The position numbers were made by a program, and so were the translations under genes. This document shows, piece after piece, positions 27,961 through 38,568 of a DNA stretch of 64,000 bases (the stretch's first letter is position 1; every line of letters begins with the position of its first letter). Where the stretch lies: NCBI RefSeq assembly GCF_001720165.1, contig NZ_MCRI01000001.1:277153-341152 (forward strand). Direction: 5' to 3'. The notes under the pieces were generated by a model. That model made no database searches. It saw only the letters and a program-made list of their open reading frames with translations, and had not been told where the DNA came from. This stretch comes from Methylophaga muralis (lineage in GTDB: Bacteria > Pseudomonadota > Gammaproteobacteria > Nitrosococcales > Methylophagaceae).

Positions 27961-28656
27961 ATGAAAAAAATTCCCCTGATTTCCTCAATCTTGTTGGCCG
28001 CTGGTCTGGCCAGCCCTATTTCTACAGTTATGGCTTATGAGGCTGGTGACTGGTTGATTCGGGGGCGTATTATTAATGTTAATCCGAATGACAGCAGTGG
28101 TACCTTATGGACAGAAGCTGCAGGTAATTTAGGTAAAGGCGTGACGGTTGATAATGATACTGTGCCAGAGCTGGATATTACTTACATGATAACCCGTAAC
28201 TGGGGTCTTGAATTAATCCTCGGTTATTCAGAGCATACTGTTAGTACACATAAATCTGCAGGTGGCGTGGTTAGTACTCTTGGATCGAGAGATGTTATTG
28301 ATACCAAAGTTTTGCCACCCACACTGACTCTTCAGTATCACTTCTTACCGGATTCTAATATTCGTCCTTACGTTGGAGCTGGTATCAATTACACTTACTT
28401 CTTCGATGAAAAAGTGCCGAGCAATTCAGGTGTTGCCAACTCAGGCGACAAAGTTAAGTTAGAAAGCTCATGGGGTTGGGCGGCTCAGGCTGGTGTGGAT
28501 ATTGCTATTAACCAAGACTGGTTCGTCAATCTTGATATTAAATATCTGGATATTGATACAACAGCACGCTTTAAAAATACTGCGGTTGGTTCAGCCAAAA
28601 TTAACGCAGATATTAATCCGTTTGTTTATGGTATCGGTATCGGCCGTCGCTTTTAA
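27961..28656 (+). CDS. ompW: OmpW family outer-membrane protein
   Basis: A 231-residue eight-stranded beta-barrel. A signal peptide (cleavage near MAYEAGD) is followed by the OmpW pattern WLIRGRIINVNP, ELDITYMITRNWGLELILGYS, LPPTLTLQYHF and a C-terminal IGIGRRF ending in Phe, which the barrel-assembly machinery recognises. OmpW forms a narrow hydrophobic channel and is FNR-controlled in enterobacteria. The upstream FNR site and the neighbouring fnr gene agree with oxygen control here. Confidence 0.93.
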   Translation: MKKIPLISSILLAAGLASPISTVMAYEAGDWLIRGRIINVNPNDSSGTLWTEAAGNLGKGVTVDNDTVPELDITYMITRNWGLELILGYSEHTVSTHKSAGGVVSTLGSRDVIDTKVLPPTLTLQYHFLPDSNIRPYVGAGINYTYFFDEKVPSNSGVANSGDKVKLESSWGWAAQAGVDIAINQDWFVNLDIKYLDIDTTARFKNTAVGSAKINADINPFVYGIGIGRRF

Positions 28657-28679
28657 GCTTCTCTGTCACTTGCTTGACC

Positions 28680-28708
28680 AAAAAGCCCTCCTCAAAGAGG
28701 GCTTTTTT
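28680..28708. terminator. Bidirectional terminator between ompW and murJ
   Basis: Stem AAAAAGCCCTC / GAGGGCTTTTTT with a 6-base loop. It serves ompW on the plus strand, and the A run gives a T tail for murJ on the minus strand; the murJ stop codon overlaps its edge. Confidence 0.85.
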
Positions 28709-30251
28709 ATGACTGGGAATGTGGCTTAATTAAGGTCTTTAGCCTGACTCCGCAAAGTGTTAGAACAGCAAAATAGATGATTGCTGAGATTGTAATCAGT
28801 CCCATTAAGATCCCAAAACGATGCCAGCCATCCCAGCTTATCCACTCACTATTTGCCGGTGTTAGCCACATTAGGACTAAGACAAGAGATGCATTGGCCA
28901 AAAACGTACGAATAAAGAATATTCCCCAGCCAGCGATAGGTTCATAAACAGCTTTTTTGCGTAAGGTGTAATACAACAGTCCGGCATTGAGCATGGCCGA
29001 TAATGCGGTGGCTAAGGCCAGCCCGACATGGGCCAGGTAAATCATAAGAATAATATTCAGTACCATATTGCTGACCATGGCAATAATGCCGATTTTGACA
29101 GGTGTTTTAGTGTCCTGACGGGCGTAAAAGCCCGGAGCGAGCACCTTGATGAAAATAAACGGCAATAGACCCAATCCATAAGCCATTAAGCTTAAAGAAG
29201 CCTGGTGGGCATCATAAGGCGTGAATTCGCCATATTGAAATAACGTCAATAACAGCGGTTCAGCCAGAATAATCAAACCGATAGCTGCTGGCGTGCCGAT
29301 TAAAAATACCCAACGTAAAGCCCAGTCAATTGTGTGGGAAAACTCCTGCATCGAAGCGGTAGCATGTTTTTTGGAAAGGTTAGGTAAGATCACAGTCGCC
29401 AGTGCTATCCCCAATATGCCTAATGGAAATTCCACTAAACGGTCGGAATAATACAACCACGAAATACTACCGGTAATAAGAAAGGAAGCCAGTAATGTAT
29501 CGAGTAACAAATTAATTTGTGAAACAGAAACCCCAAACATAGCCGGGATCATCAACTTCAAGATTTTTTGTACGCCCTCGTCTTTCCATCCCCAGCGAGG
29601 TTTCGGTAAGCTACCTATTTTCATTAAAAACGGCATTTGAAATAGTAATTGCACTACACCGCCAATAAATACACCCCAAGCTAAAGCTTTTACCGGTTCG
29701 TCTAAATGCGGCGCTAACCATAACGCACAGCTAATCATCGAAATATTCAAAAATACCGGGGTAAATGCCGGTACGGCAAATTTGCCAAAGCTATTCAGAA
29801 TTGAGCTGGCTAAAGCGGTAAGCGAAACAAAGAGAATATAAGGGAAAGTGATTCTTAATAGCTCTCCTGCCAACTGCAGCTTTTCAGGCTGATCCATAAA
29901 GCCCGGAGCAAAAATAACAATTAAAATGGGTGCAGCGATGACCCCGATGGCGGTGATGAAAAATAAAATGCCTGCCAAAGTACCGCTGGTTGCTGCGATA
30001 AGCTGCTGCAGATCTCGATCTCCCTTCTCTCGGTACTCAGCTAAAACGGGAATAAATGCTTGGGAAAAGGCTCCTTCTGCAAACAAACGCCTTAGGAAAT
30101 TGGGAATTTTAAAAGCTACAAAAAAAACGTCGGAACCCATGCCCGCCCCTAAAAATCGGGCAATAACAATATCTCGAACAAATCCCATTATTCGGGATAA
30201 AAAAGTCATCAAACTTACAACGAGAGTAGACTTAAGCAATTTTTCTTTCAT
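28707..30251 (-). CDS. murJ: Lipid II flippase MurJ
   Basis: A 514-residue polytopic inner-membrane protein (about 14 helices) of the MOP/MVF superfamily. Family sequences visible are LKSTLVVSLMTFLSRIMGFVRDIVIARFLG, ADVFF-like GSDVFFVAFKIPNFLRRLFAEGAFSQAF split over the N-terminus, and GLLPFIFIKVLAPGFYARQDTKTPVKIG. Only parts of these are needed to identify it. It moves lipid-linked peptidoglycan precursor across the membrane and is usually essential. The start is 53 bp from the divergent redoxin-like gene. Confidence 0.96.
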   Translation of the reverse strand: MKEKLLKSTLVVSLMTFLSRIMGFVRDIVIARFLGAGMGSDVFFVAFKIPNFLRRLFAEGAFSQAFIPVLAEYREKGDRDLQQLIAATSGTLAGILFFITAIGVIAAPILIVIFAPGFMDQPEKLQLAGELLRITFPYILFVSLTALASSILNSFGKFAVPAFTPVFLNISMISCALWLAPHLDEPVKALAWGVFIGGVVQLLFQMPFLMKIGSLPKPRWGWKDEGVQKILKLMIPAMFGVSVSQINLLLDTLLASFLITGSISWLYYSDRLVEFPLGILGIALATVILPNLSKKHATASMQEFSHTIDWALRWVFLIGTPAAIGLIILAEPLLLTLFQYGEFTPYDAHQASLSLMAYGLGLLPFIFIKVLAPGFYARQDTKTPVKIGIIAMVSNMVLNIILMIYLAHVGLALATALSAMLNAGLLYYTLRKKAVYEPIAGWGIFFIRTFLANASLVLVLMWLTPANSEWISWDGWHRFGILMGLITISAIIYFAVLTLCGVRLKTLIKPHSQS

Positions 30252-30304
30252 GGTCGCTTATTGTTTAGTGGGTAAGCCTGCCAGCGTTTTGCGGAGGAGC
30301 AACG

Positions 30305-30931
30305 ATGCAGAATATGTTTAAAAATGTTCATTCTAAGCGTTTTTTGCTGACATATCTTGGCTTGGTTGCTTTATTACTGCTGTTTTTTTTATCGATGAGT
30401 CAGGAACAACAACCGTTTGAATCGCCAGCAGAACCCGGTGCAATGCTAACGATGTTTGAGCCCAATCTGGAAATCCCGCAGTTTCTTGCTCATAACGCTG
30501 ATAACTCGGTCTTTACCAATGATGCTTTGGTCGGAAAATGGAGCTTTATTTTCTTTACCTCAGCTGATTGCTACGATTGTGAAGCCATTTTTAAAGTCTT
30601 GGCTAATCTAAAAGCCGGGCTGGCAAATCGTGCTGTGCAAATCGTGCTGGTTGATAGATCAGGCCAACAAGCATCTGAATTATTGGCGGTTAGCCAATCT
30701 CATGATCTGAATGCACAGGTCATTACTGTTGCTGCTGCCGCAACCGATAAAAATTCGTTGCCGGCTTTTTTCACCAGAAGTCGAGCTTTTGCCCATCAAG
30801 ATCTAGGTTATGCCGTTTTTTTGGTTAATCCAAAAGCTAAGCTGACTGCCCGATTCCAGGCTCCGTTCACCTCGGTATTGATTAGGCAAAGTTTTATTCA
30901 AATTCGTGCTGAATACGCGAGCAAAGGTTAG
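30305..30931 (+). CDS. Membrane-anchored thioredoxin-fold protein (Sco/redoxin-like)
   Basis: A 208-residue protein with an N-terminal membrane anchor (about 13-31) and a periplasmic domain. FTNDALVGKWSFIFFTSADCYDCEAIF gives a Cys-x-x-Cys motif (CYDC) in the place where thioredoxin-fold and Sco proteins carry theirs, and VFLVNPKAKLTARF fits the following strand. Sco proteins have C-x-x-x-C and a distal His; neither is seen, so a copper chaperone role is doubtful. It may be a divergent electron-transfer or thiol protein. A strong AGGAG site supports the start. It ends in a 4-bp overlap with oxyR. Confidence 0.7.
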   Translation: MQNMFKNVHSKRFLLTYLGLVALLLLFFLSMSQEQQPFESPAEPGAMLTMFEPNLEIPQFLAHNADNSVFTNDALVGKWSFIFFTSADCYDCEAIFKVLANLKAGLANRAVQIVLVDRSGQQASELLAVSQSHDLNAQVITVAAAATDKNSLPAFFTRSRAFAHQDLGYAVFLVNPKAKLTARFQAPFTSVLIRQSFIQIRAEYASKG

Positions 30932-31836
30932 AGGCTTTCTTCCATTGCAGCAGTGAAGCTGGATGATAATTGTTCCAAAGTACTGGTTCTTCGGAAACTG
31001 GGGCGCCAGACCAAGCCAATCTCGCGTTTTGCCAGACTGTCTCGTTTTAAAGGGCGAAGGCAAATATCTGCATGTCTTACCATATCCGAGTTAATGGCCA
31101 TATGCGGTATCAAGGTAATGCCTAGACCACTGGCGACCATTTCTATTAAGGTATAAAGGCTTGTGGCCTGAACACTTCGTCGTTGTGCAGATGCCGGTAG
31201 TTGGCATGCACTGATAGCATGTTCACGCATACAATGGCCTTCTGCCAGCAGTAATAATTCATTTATCGGTAACTGATGTGGTTGAATGTATTCATTGCCG
31301 CATAGTGCGTGATCCTTAGGCAGGGCAACCCAAAAAGGCTCTTCAGCGATAACGCGATAATTCAGATTTCGTGTATTGAATGGAAAGGCTAAAATCGCAA
31401 CATCAATATCACCATTTTCAACCTGTACTAACAATCTTTCAGACTGATCTTCAATCAGAAGCAGCTCTAATTGCGGTAGCTGCTTACGAATACGTGGTAG
31501 AACACGTGGCAACAAAAAAGGACTTATGGTTGGGATAACACCAATCCTAATTCTGCCAGCTAATGGGTTTTTTTCGGCTTGTGCCAAATCAACTAAATCA
31601 TCACTTAATGACAATATTTGTCGCGCTCTTTCCGCAACCTCCTCACCGATAGGCGTGGTGAGCACTTTTCGATTAGTGCGTTCTAATAACCCTACTTCTA
31701 ATAAGTCTTCTAAGTCTTGTATCCCTGCACTTAATGTTGATTGGGTCACATGGCATTTTTCTGCCGCACGACCGAAATGTTTCTCTTCGATCACTGCAGT
31801 GAGATATTGAAGTTGGCGTAAGGTAGGAAGTCTCAT
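30928..31836 (-). CDS. oxyR: Hydrogen peroxide-sensing regulator OxyR
   Basis: A 302-residue LysR-family regulator. The N-terminal helix-turn-helix covers about residues 1-60. The redox pair is visible in GHCMREHAISAC: Cys202 and Cys211, spaced as Cys199 and Cys208 of E. coli OxyR. The oxidised form would activate peroxide-defence genes. Start at ATG 31836; the longer frame would begin with GTG and lacks a ribosome site. The gene is convergent with the redoxin-like gene and divergent from rubredoxin. Confidence 0.92.
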   Translation of the reverse strand: MRLPTLRQLQYLTAVIEEKHFGRAAEKCHVTQSTLSAGIQDLEDLLEVGLLERTNRKVLTTPIGEEVAERARQILSLSDDLVDLAQAEKNPLAGRIRIGVIPTISPFLLPRVLPRIRKQLPQLELLLIEDQSERLLVQVENGDIDVAILAFPFNTRNLNYRVIAEEPFWVALPKDHALCGNEYIQPHQLPINELLLLAEGHCMREHAISACQLPASAQRRSVQATSLYTLIEMVASGLGITLIPHMAINSDMVRHADICLRPLKRDSLAKREIGLVWRPSFRRTSTLEQLSSSFTAAMEESL

Positions 31837-31976
31837 AATCGATTTAACCACTTATTTATATAAAAATGATTTGCTCGCTGTAATTTAGCATAGTTTAAAC
31901 AACAATTCCTGAGCCAACTAAAAAGCAGTTTGATGTAAGATGTACAAATAATTTTAAACGGTTGGCTGGAGATACA

Positions 31977-32144
31977 ATGCGTAAGTGGCAATGTTTGGTG
32001 TGTGGGTTTATCTATGACGAAGCCAAAGGTTTACCTGAAGAAGGAATTCCGGCGGGCACCTCATGGGATGATATTCCGGATGATTGGGAATGCCCAGAAT
32101 GTGGTGTAGGTAAAGAAGATTTTGAGATGCTTGAAATCGAATAA
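31977..32144 (+). CDS. Rubredoxin
   Basis: A 55-residue electron carrier with one iron held by four cysteines, CLVC (6-9 region) and CPEC (about 41-44), and the classic sequence [15 protein letters not shown] and [11 protein letters not shown]. Start at ATG 31977 with GGAG five bases upstream; the TTG at 31962 is unlikely. Partners may be alkane hydroxylase-type or oxygen/peroxide-detoxifying systems. Divergence from oxyR fits an oxidative-stress role (inference). Confidence 0.96.
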   Translation: MRKWQCLVCGFIYDEAKGLPEEGIPAGTSWDDIPDDWECPECGVGKEDFEMLEIE

Positions 32145-32277
32145 CAAACATCTTGATTGAGCGTGAGTGATTACAGATTCTGATCTTGCTTGTAGCAGCA
32201 GGTTGTCGGAACTGTATATGTATATCCTCTCTCTTTAAAGCCAAATCATAAAACGAACAACTCTTATTGTTATTTAA

Positions 32278-33354
32278 GTGATTACCGAAATCTCCCTTTC
32301 CCAGTTTCGAAATATCCAGAAGTCAGTTTTTTATCCTGCCTCAGGAATAAATTTATTGATTGGCGAAAATGGTTCCGGTAAGACCAGTGTTTTGGAAGCG
32401 GTTTATTTACTGGCTATGGGACGCTCGTTCCGAACACGAAATTTAAAGCATGTCATTCAAACTGACGAAAAACAGACGCAGATTTTTGCCAGAATTCACC
32501 CTGGCATTCCAGTAGGGATGCAAATTTCTTCAATACTTGGAACACAAATTCGTTTAAACAATGCGCCACTGAAAAAACTTTCAGACTTAGCCAGTCATCT
32601 CCCGCTTCAATACATACCAGCAAATTGTCACCAGTTTTTTGATCTTGGTCCAGGCTTTCGGCGAAAAGTTATCGACTGGGGATTGTTTCACGTGGAACAA
32701 GAGTTCATGTTTCATTGGCAGGCATATAAAAAAATACTCTCTCAACGTAATGCGGCTTTGCGTAATTCAAAACCAATCAATGAAGTCAGACTATGGGATT
32801 CGTCGCTTATTGAGCACGGATTGAAAATAACTCTCTATCGTGATGACTATTTAACAACGTTATTAGCTGAGTTTATTAAGTGGTTTAACTTGCTTTGCGC
32901 TGAGTATAGCAATGCAAAATATGAGATACGTTACTCGACAGGCTGGCCAAAAGATTCACAGTTCGCGGATGTTTTACATTCAACTATTTCAAGGGATACA
33001 GCTCTTGGCTATACACGATCCGGACCCCATGCAGCTGATTGGTCCATCAAAATAAATGGACAGGATCCAGCAGAGATGTGTTCACGTGGACAGCAGAAGA
33101 TGTTTTTTTTAGCGATCAGCCTAGCTCAAATCTCCTTGCTGCGAGAGAAAACCCAACAAAAAAGTGTATTGTTAATAGATGATATAAGTTCAGAACTTGA
33201 TGCTGAACACCAAGTATTGGCCATGAAAAGCATTAAGCGTTTAGGTATACAATCATTCATTACAACAACAAATCCAGAGCTTAATCGCTCAATAAATATC
33301 AATAAAAAAGACATAATGTTCCACGTGAAACGTGGTGAAATCAGCCAAGCATAG
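32278..33354 (+). CDS. recF: DNA repair and recombination protein RecF
   Basis: A 358-residue SMC-like ATPase that helps load RecA at gaps. Walker A is GENGSGKTS (residues 29-37), the ABC signature region is CSRGQQKM, and Walker B is SVLLIDDISSELD. The start is GTG at 32278, directly after an in-frame stop, with no obvious ribosome site. Usually dnaA-dnaN-recF-gyrB are together; here rubredoxin is upstream and dnaN is absent. Two parS-like sites lie inside the coding region. Confidence 0.94.
   Translation: MITEISLSQFRNIQKSVFYPASGINLLIGENGSGKTSVLEAVYLLAMGRSFRTRNLKHVIQTDEKQTQIFARIHPGIPVGMQISSILGTQIRLNNAPLKKLSDLASHLPLQYIPANCHQFFDLGPGFRRKVIDWGLFHVEQEFMFHWQAYKKILSQRNAALRNSKPINEVRLWDSSLIEHGLKITLYRDDYLTTLLAEFIKWFNLLCAEYSNAKYEIRYSTGWPKDSQFADVLHSTISRDTALGYTRSGPHAADWSIKINGQDPAEMCSRGQQKMFFLAISLAQISLLREKTQQKSVLLIDDISSELDAEHQVLAMKSIKRLGIQSFITTTNPELNRSININKKDIMFHVKRGEISQA
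32684..32699. promoter_or_regulatory. parS-like ParB-binding site in recF
   Basis: TGTTTCACGTGGAACA matches the bacterial parS consensus TGTTTCACGTGAAACA at 15 of 16 positions and fits the core GTTNCACGTGNAAC. ParB-bound parS sites near the origin guide chromosome segregation. Confidence 0.75.
33317..33332. promoter_or_regulatory. Second parS-like site in recF
   Basis: TGTTCCACGTGAAACG, 14 of 16 matches to the consensus and a full fit to GTTNCACGTGNAAC. It lies in the last codons of recF, 618 bp beyond the first site; parS sites are often clustered like this. Confidence 0.65.
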
Positions 33355-33426
33355 TCGAGCTGTCAACCGGCATCGATACATAGTAGAATGAACGATTGTG
33401 CATTGCCTTGCAGTAAAATGGATTAA

Positions 33427-35844
<2,418 letters not shown>

Positions 35845-35879
35845 CAATAGGGAATTCTTCCCGCAGATAACGGTCACAA

Positions 35880-35915
35880 AAAGGTCATTCAGGAAATCTG
35901 AGTGGCCTTTTGTTT
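35880..35915 (+). terminator. Rho-independent terminator of gyrB
   Basis: A 13-bp stem (35880-35892 with 35898-35910, two G-T pairs) with loop GAAAT is followed by TGTTT. It begins 35 bp after the gyrB stop. Confidence 0.8.
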
Positions 35916-35933
35916 AATATTCAGGAGAAAAAA

Positions 35934-36491
35934 ATGTCGATGAATGACGCTCGCTATGATCAAGTCCAGATAATTCTGCATTGGATAATAGCGGCGATGA
36001 TATTTTTCATGCTGGGCTTGGGTTTATGGATGGTTGGATTACCGATGCAATCTGAACTTCCTCCCGATGAAGAAAGCGTACGCGCCTTTTGGTTCTTATT
36101 ACATAAATCGATGGGCATAACCGTCGCAGCATTTATTATTTTGCGAATTGTCTGGCGTTTAACCCATAAAGCCCCTCCACTCCCAGCCAGCATCCCCACC
36201 TGGCAACAACGGGTGTCTAGCTTGGTACATTATTTATTGTATGCATTGATGATTGCGATGCCAATCACTGGCTATTTACAATCAATGTATAGCAAATACG
36301 ACACAAAACTTTGGGGTATCACGCTTCCTCGGTTAGCTGAAGCAGATGCGGTGGCAAGAGAAACTTTTACCGATATTCATCAAATCTTAGCGTATCTGTT
36401 TATCGCCGTACTGGTTCTACACATTGGAGCGGCATTGAAACATCGGCTGAAAGGCTCTGAGGTGACCAGCAGGATGTCTTTATGGAAATAA
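35934..36491 (+). CDS. Cytochrome b561 family protein
   Basis: A 185-residue membrane protein with four helices. Haem-ligand histidines are visible in ILHWIIAAM (helix 1), LLHKSMGIT (helix 2) and VLHIGAALKHR (helix 4). Bacterial CybB-type proteins move electrons, for example from quinol to superoxide or to a partner oxidoreductase. Start at 35934 with AGGAG upstream; the TTG at 35910 is rejected. It is isolated by terminators on both sides. Confidence 0.9.
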   Translation: MSMNDARYDQVQIILHWIIAAMIFFMLGLGLWMVGLPMQSELPPDEESVRAFWFLLHKSMGITVAAFIILRIVWRLTHKAPPLPASIPTWQQRVSSLVHYLLYALMIAMPITGYLQSMYSKYDTKLWGITLPRLAEADAVARETFTDIHQILAYLFIAVLVLHIGAALKHRLKGSEVTSRMSLWK

Positions 36492-36513
36492 CTCATGGAA
36501 GTGAAAGTAATAC

Positions 36514-36540
36514 AAAAAAGGCCCTTAAAGGGCCTTTTTT
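36514..36540. terminator. Bidirectional terminator between cytochrome b561 and ndh
   Basis: AAAAAAGGCCCTT AAAGGGCCTTTTTT: an almost perfect stem of 10 or more bp with A and T runs on the two sides, so it works for both convergent genes. Confidence 0.85.
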
Positions 36541-36556
36541 GGTAGAAATAAAACGA

Positions 36557-37870
36557 TTAATGAAGTTTGATCTTTGGATGAACACTGCGACGGAACAGAT
36601 GAGAAAGCGATAACATCATTACCCTGAATGGTCCGAATAGCGCAACTTGGTGCATTTTATATAACGATAAATACATTAAACGAGCCATAAGGCCTTCAAC
36701 TTTCATACTGCCTTTGCTCAGGTTACCCATCAGATTACCAACAGTACCATAACGACCTAACGACACCAGTGAGCCATAATCATGGTAATGATATTCAGGC
36801 AACTCTTTATCTTTCATACGATTGATAATGGATTTATACACCAGTGAGGCCATCTGATGAGCGGCTTGGGCACGTGGCGGTACATTCTGATCCTGGCCAA
36901 CCCACTTACAAGCACAGCAGTCGCCAATGGCATAGATATCATCATCAAAAGTGGTTTGCAGAGTTTGTTTTACCACCAGCTGGTTCATCCAGTTAGTTTC
37001 TAACCCATCAATATCTTTTAAAAATTCAGGTGCTTTAATGCCTGCAGCCCAAACTTTGATTGCTGCGGGAATATCTCGCCCACTTTGGGTTTTGATGGCT
37101 GTTTCAGTCACTTCGATAACCCGTTCACCAGCCAAAATCTGCACGCCTAATTCATTCAACTCTTCATGGGCTGCTGCAGAAATATTTTCGGGCAAACCAG
37201 GCAAAATCCGATCGGCGGCTTCAATCAATGACAGTTTGACATCTTGAGGTTTAACTTCGTCTAAACCATAAGCATTCAGTAAATGAGAAACTTCATAAAG
37301 CTGCGCACAAAGTTCAACACCGGTTGCACCGGCGCCAACGATTGCAATATTCAATTGACCTTCGTCCAATGGACGACCTTGAGTGTGTGCGCGTAAGTAT
37401 GATTCCAGCAATTGATTCTGAAAAAATTCAGCTTGTTTAGTAGTATCTAAAAACAGGCAATGATCACGCACGCCTTTGATACCAAAATCATGACTGACAC
37501 TGCCTACAGAGATAATCAAATAATCATAATCAAAGGTACGACGTGGAATAATTTCCAGTCCATCCTCGTTATAGGTTGGAGCCACCATAATTTTTTTATT
37601 CTGGCGATCCAAACCATCCATTTTACCGAGACGGAATCGAAAGCCACTGCACATGGCTTGGCTGAGATATTCAATTTCGTCTTCATGGGAATCAAGTGTG
37701 CCGGCAGCTACTTCATGCAGCAGCGGTTTCCAGATATGAGTATGCGTGTTATCAACCAGAGTCACTTGGGCTTTCTTTTTCTTACCCAGTTTCTTGCCAA
37801 GTTTAGTAACCAATTCCAGGCCACCTGCTCCACCACCAACAACAACAATTTTTGGTACTGCTTCTGACAT
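36557..37870 (-). CDS. ndh: Type II NADH dehydrogenase
   Basis: A 437-residue single-subunit NADH:quinone oxidoreductase without proton pumping. It has the FAD site KIVVVGGGAGGLELV, the NADH site NIAIVGAGATGVELC, and the IYAIGDCCAC segment near the second half of FAD binding. The C-terminal part carries the amphipathic membrane-contact region. Start at ATG 37870, which has GGGAG ten bases upstream; a TTG ten codons earlier is possible but lacks support. Confidence 0.94.
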   Translation of the reverse strand: MSEAVPKIVVVGGGAGGLELVTKLGKKLGKKKKAQVTLVDNTHTHIWKPLLHEVAAGTLDSHEDEIEYLSQAMCSGFRFRLGKMDGLDRQNKKIMVAPTYNEDGLEIIPRRTFDYDYLIISVGSVSHDFGIKGVRDHCLFLDTTKQAEFFQNQLLESYLRAHTQGRPLDEGQLNIAIVGAGATGVELCAQLYEVSHLLNAYGLDEVKPQDVKLSLIEAADRILPGLPENISAAAHEELNELGVQILAGERVIEVTETAIKTQSGRDIPAAIKVWAAGIKAPEFLKDIDGLETNWMNQLVVKQTLQTTFDDDIYAIGDCCACKWVGQDQNVPPRAQAAHQMASLVYKSIINRMKDKELPEYHYHDYGSLVSLGRYGTVGNLMGNLSKGSMKVEGLMARLMYLSLYKMHQVALFGPFRVMMLSLSHLFRRSVHPKIKLH

Positions 37871-38007
37871 AGATATGCGACTCCCATCAATCCGTTGCAA
37901 AATTGTGGTTAATTTTAACTGATAAAAATAACCACAACCTATCTAATTTTTACTCCTAAGCCAGAGTCTGGCAAAATTCATTAATTAAAATACAGTGAGA
38001 TAGAATA

Positions 38008-38568
38008 ATGCAATCAAGGCCTGAAAAGCCAAAATTGGCCTGGGCAATTACTGGATCAGGTCATTATCTCGATGAATGTCTGGAAATCATTCGTGATTTG
38101 CCCGACGTGGACTTGTTTTACAGCCGGGCGGGAGAAGAAGTTATCCGCATGTATGGCCATGATCCCAAAGCGTTAACTAAAGACGGACATGTCTATCGGG
38201 ATCGCGCTGCCAGTTCGCCACCGGTCGGATTATTCTATCGTGGTGATTACCACACATTGGTAGTTGCCCCTGCGACTTCAAATACCGTTGCCAAAATGGT
38301 CATGGGATTATCCGATACGTTGGTTACAAATGTATACGCGCAGGCAGGCAAATGTCGTGTCCCAAGCATAGTATTGGCTTGTGATGCGATTCCCGAAGTT
38401 GACACACCGGCACCAGACCGTATGGTACGTTTATGGCCCAGAGCAATTGATCTGGCACACACCGAAAAATTGCGAAGCTTTGAAGCTACAACCGTTGTGG
38501 ATTCCGCAGAAGCCTTATACGAAACTCTGAAAAAACGTCTGGAACAAGTTAACGCCGATCATGGCTGA
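38008..38568 (+). CDS. afpA: Archaeoflavoprotein AfpA / dihydromethanopterin reductase-like flavoprotein
   Basis: A 186-residue flavoprotein of the phosphopantothenoylcysteine-decarboxylase-like fold. It matches the AfpA/DmrB family: LAWAITGSGHYLDECLE at the N-terminus, YSRAGEEVIRMYG, and LVVAPATSNTVAKMVMGLSDTLVTN, where FMN would bind. Archaeal DmrB reduces dihydromethanopterin to tetrahydromethanopterin. It overlaps the next gene by 8 bp and heads four cofactor-type genes, so a role in making or reducing the cofactor is likely. The exact reaction in this organism is inferred. Confidence 0.82.
   Translation: MQSRPEKPKLAWAITGSGHYLDECLEIIRDLPDVDLFYSRAGEEVIRMYGHDPKALTKDGHVYRDRAASSPPVGLFYRGDYHTLVVAPATSNTVAKMVMGLSDTLVTNVYAQAGKCRVPSIVLACDAIPEVDTPAPDRMVRLWPRAIDLAHTEKLRSFEATTVVDSAEALYETLKKRLEQVNADHG

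Noticed and set aside
32145..32277. Gap between rubredoxin and recF as a remnant of dnaN
   Set aside because: The 133 bp are AT-rich with no reading frame resembling the DnaN C-terminus.
33077..33090. Third parS-like sequence in recF (TGTTCACGTGGACA)
   Set aside because: It lacks one base on each side of the CACGTG core compared with GTTNCACGTGNAAC, so ParB half-site spacing is wrong.
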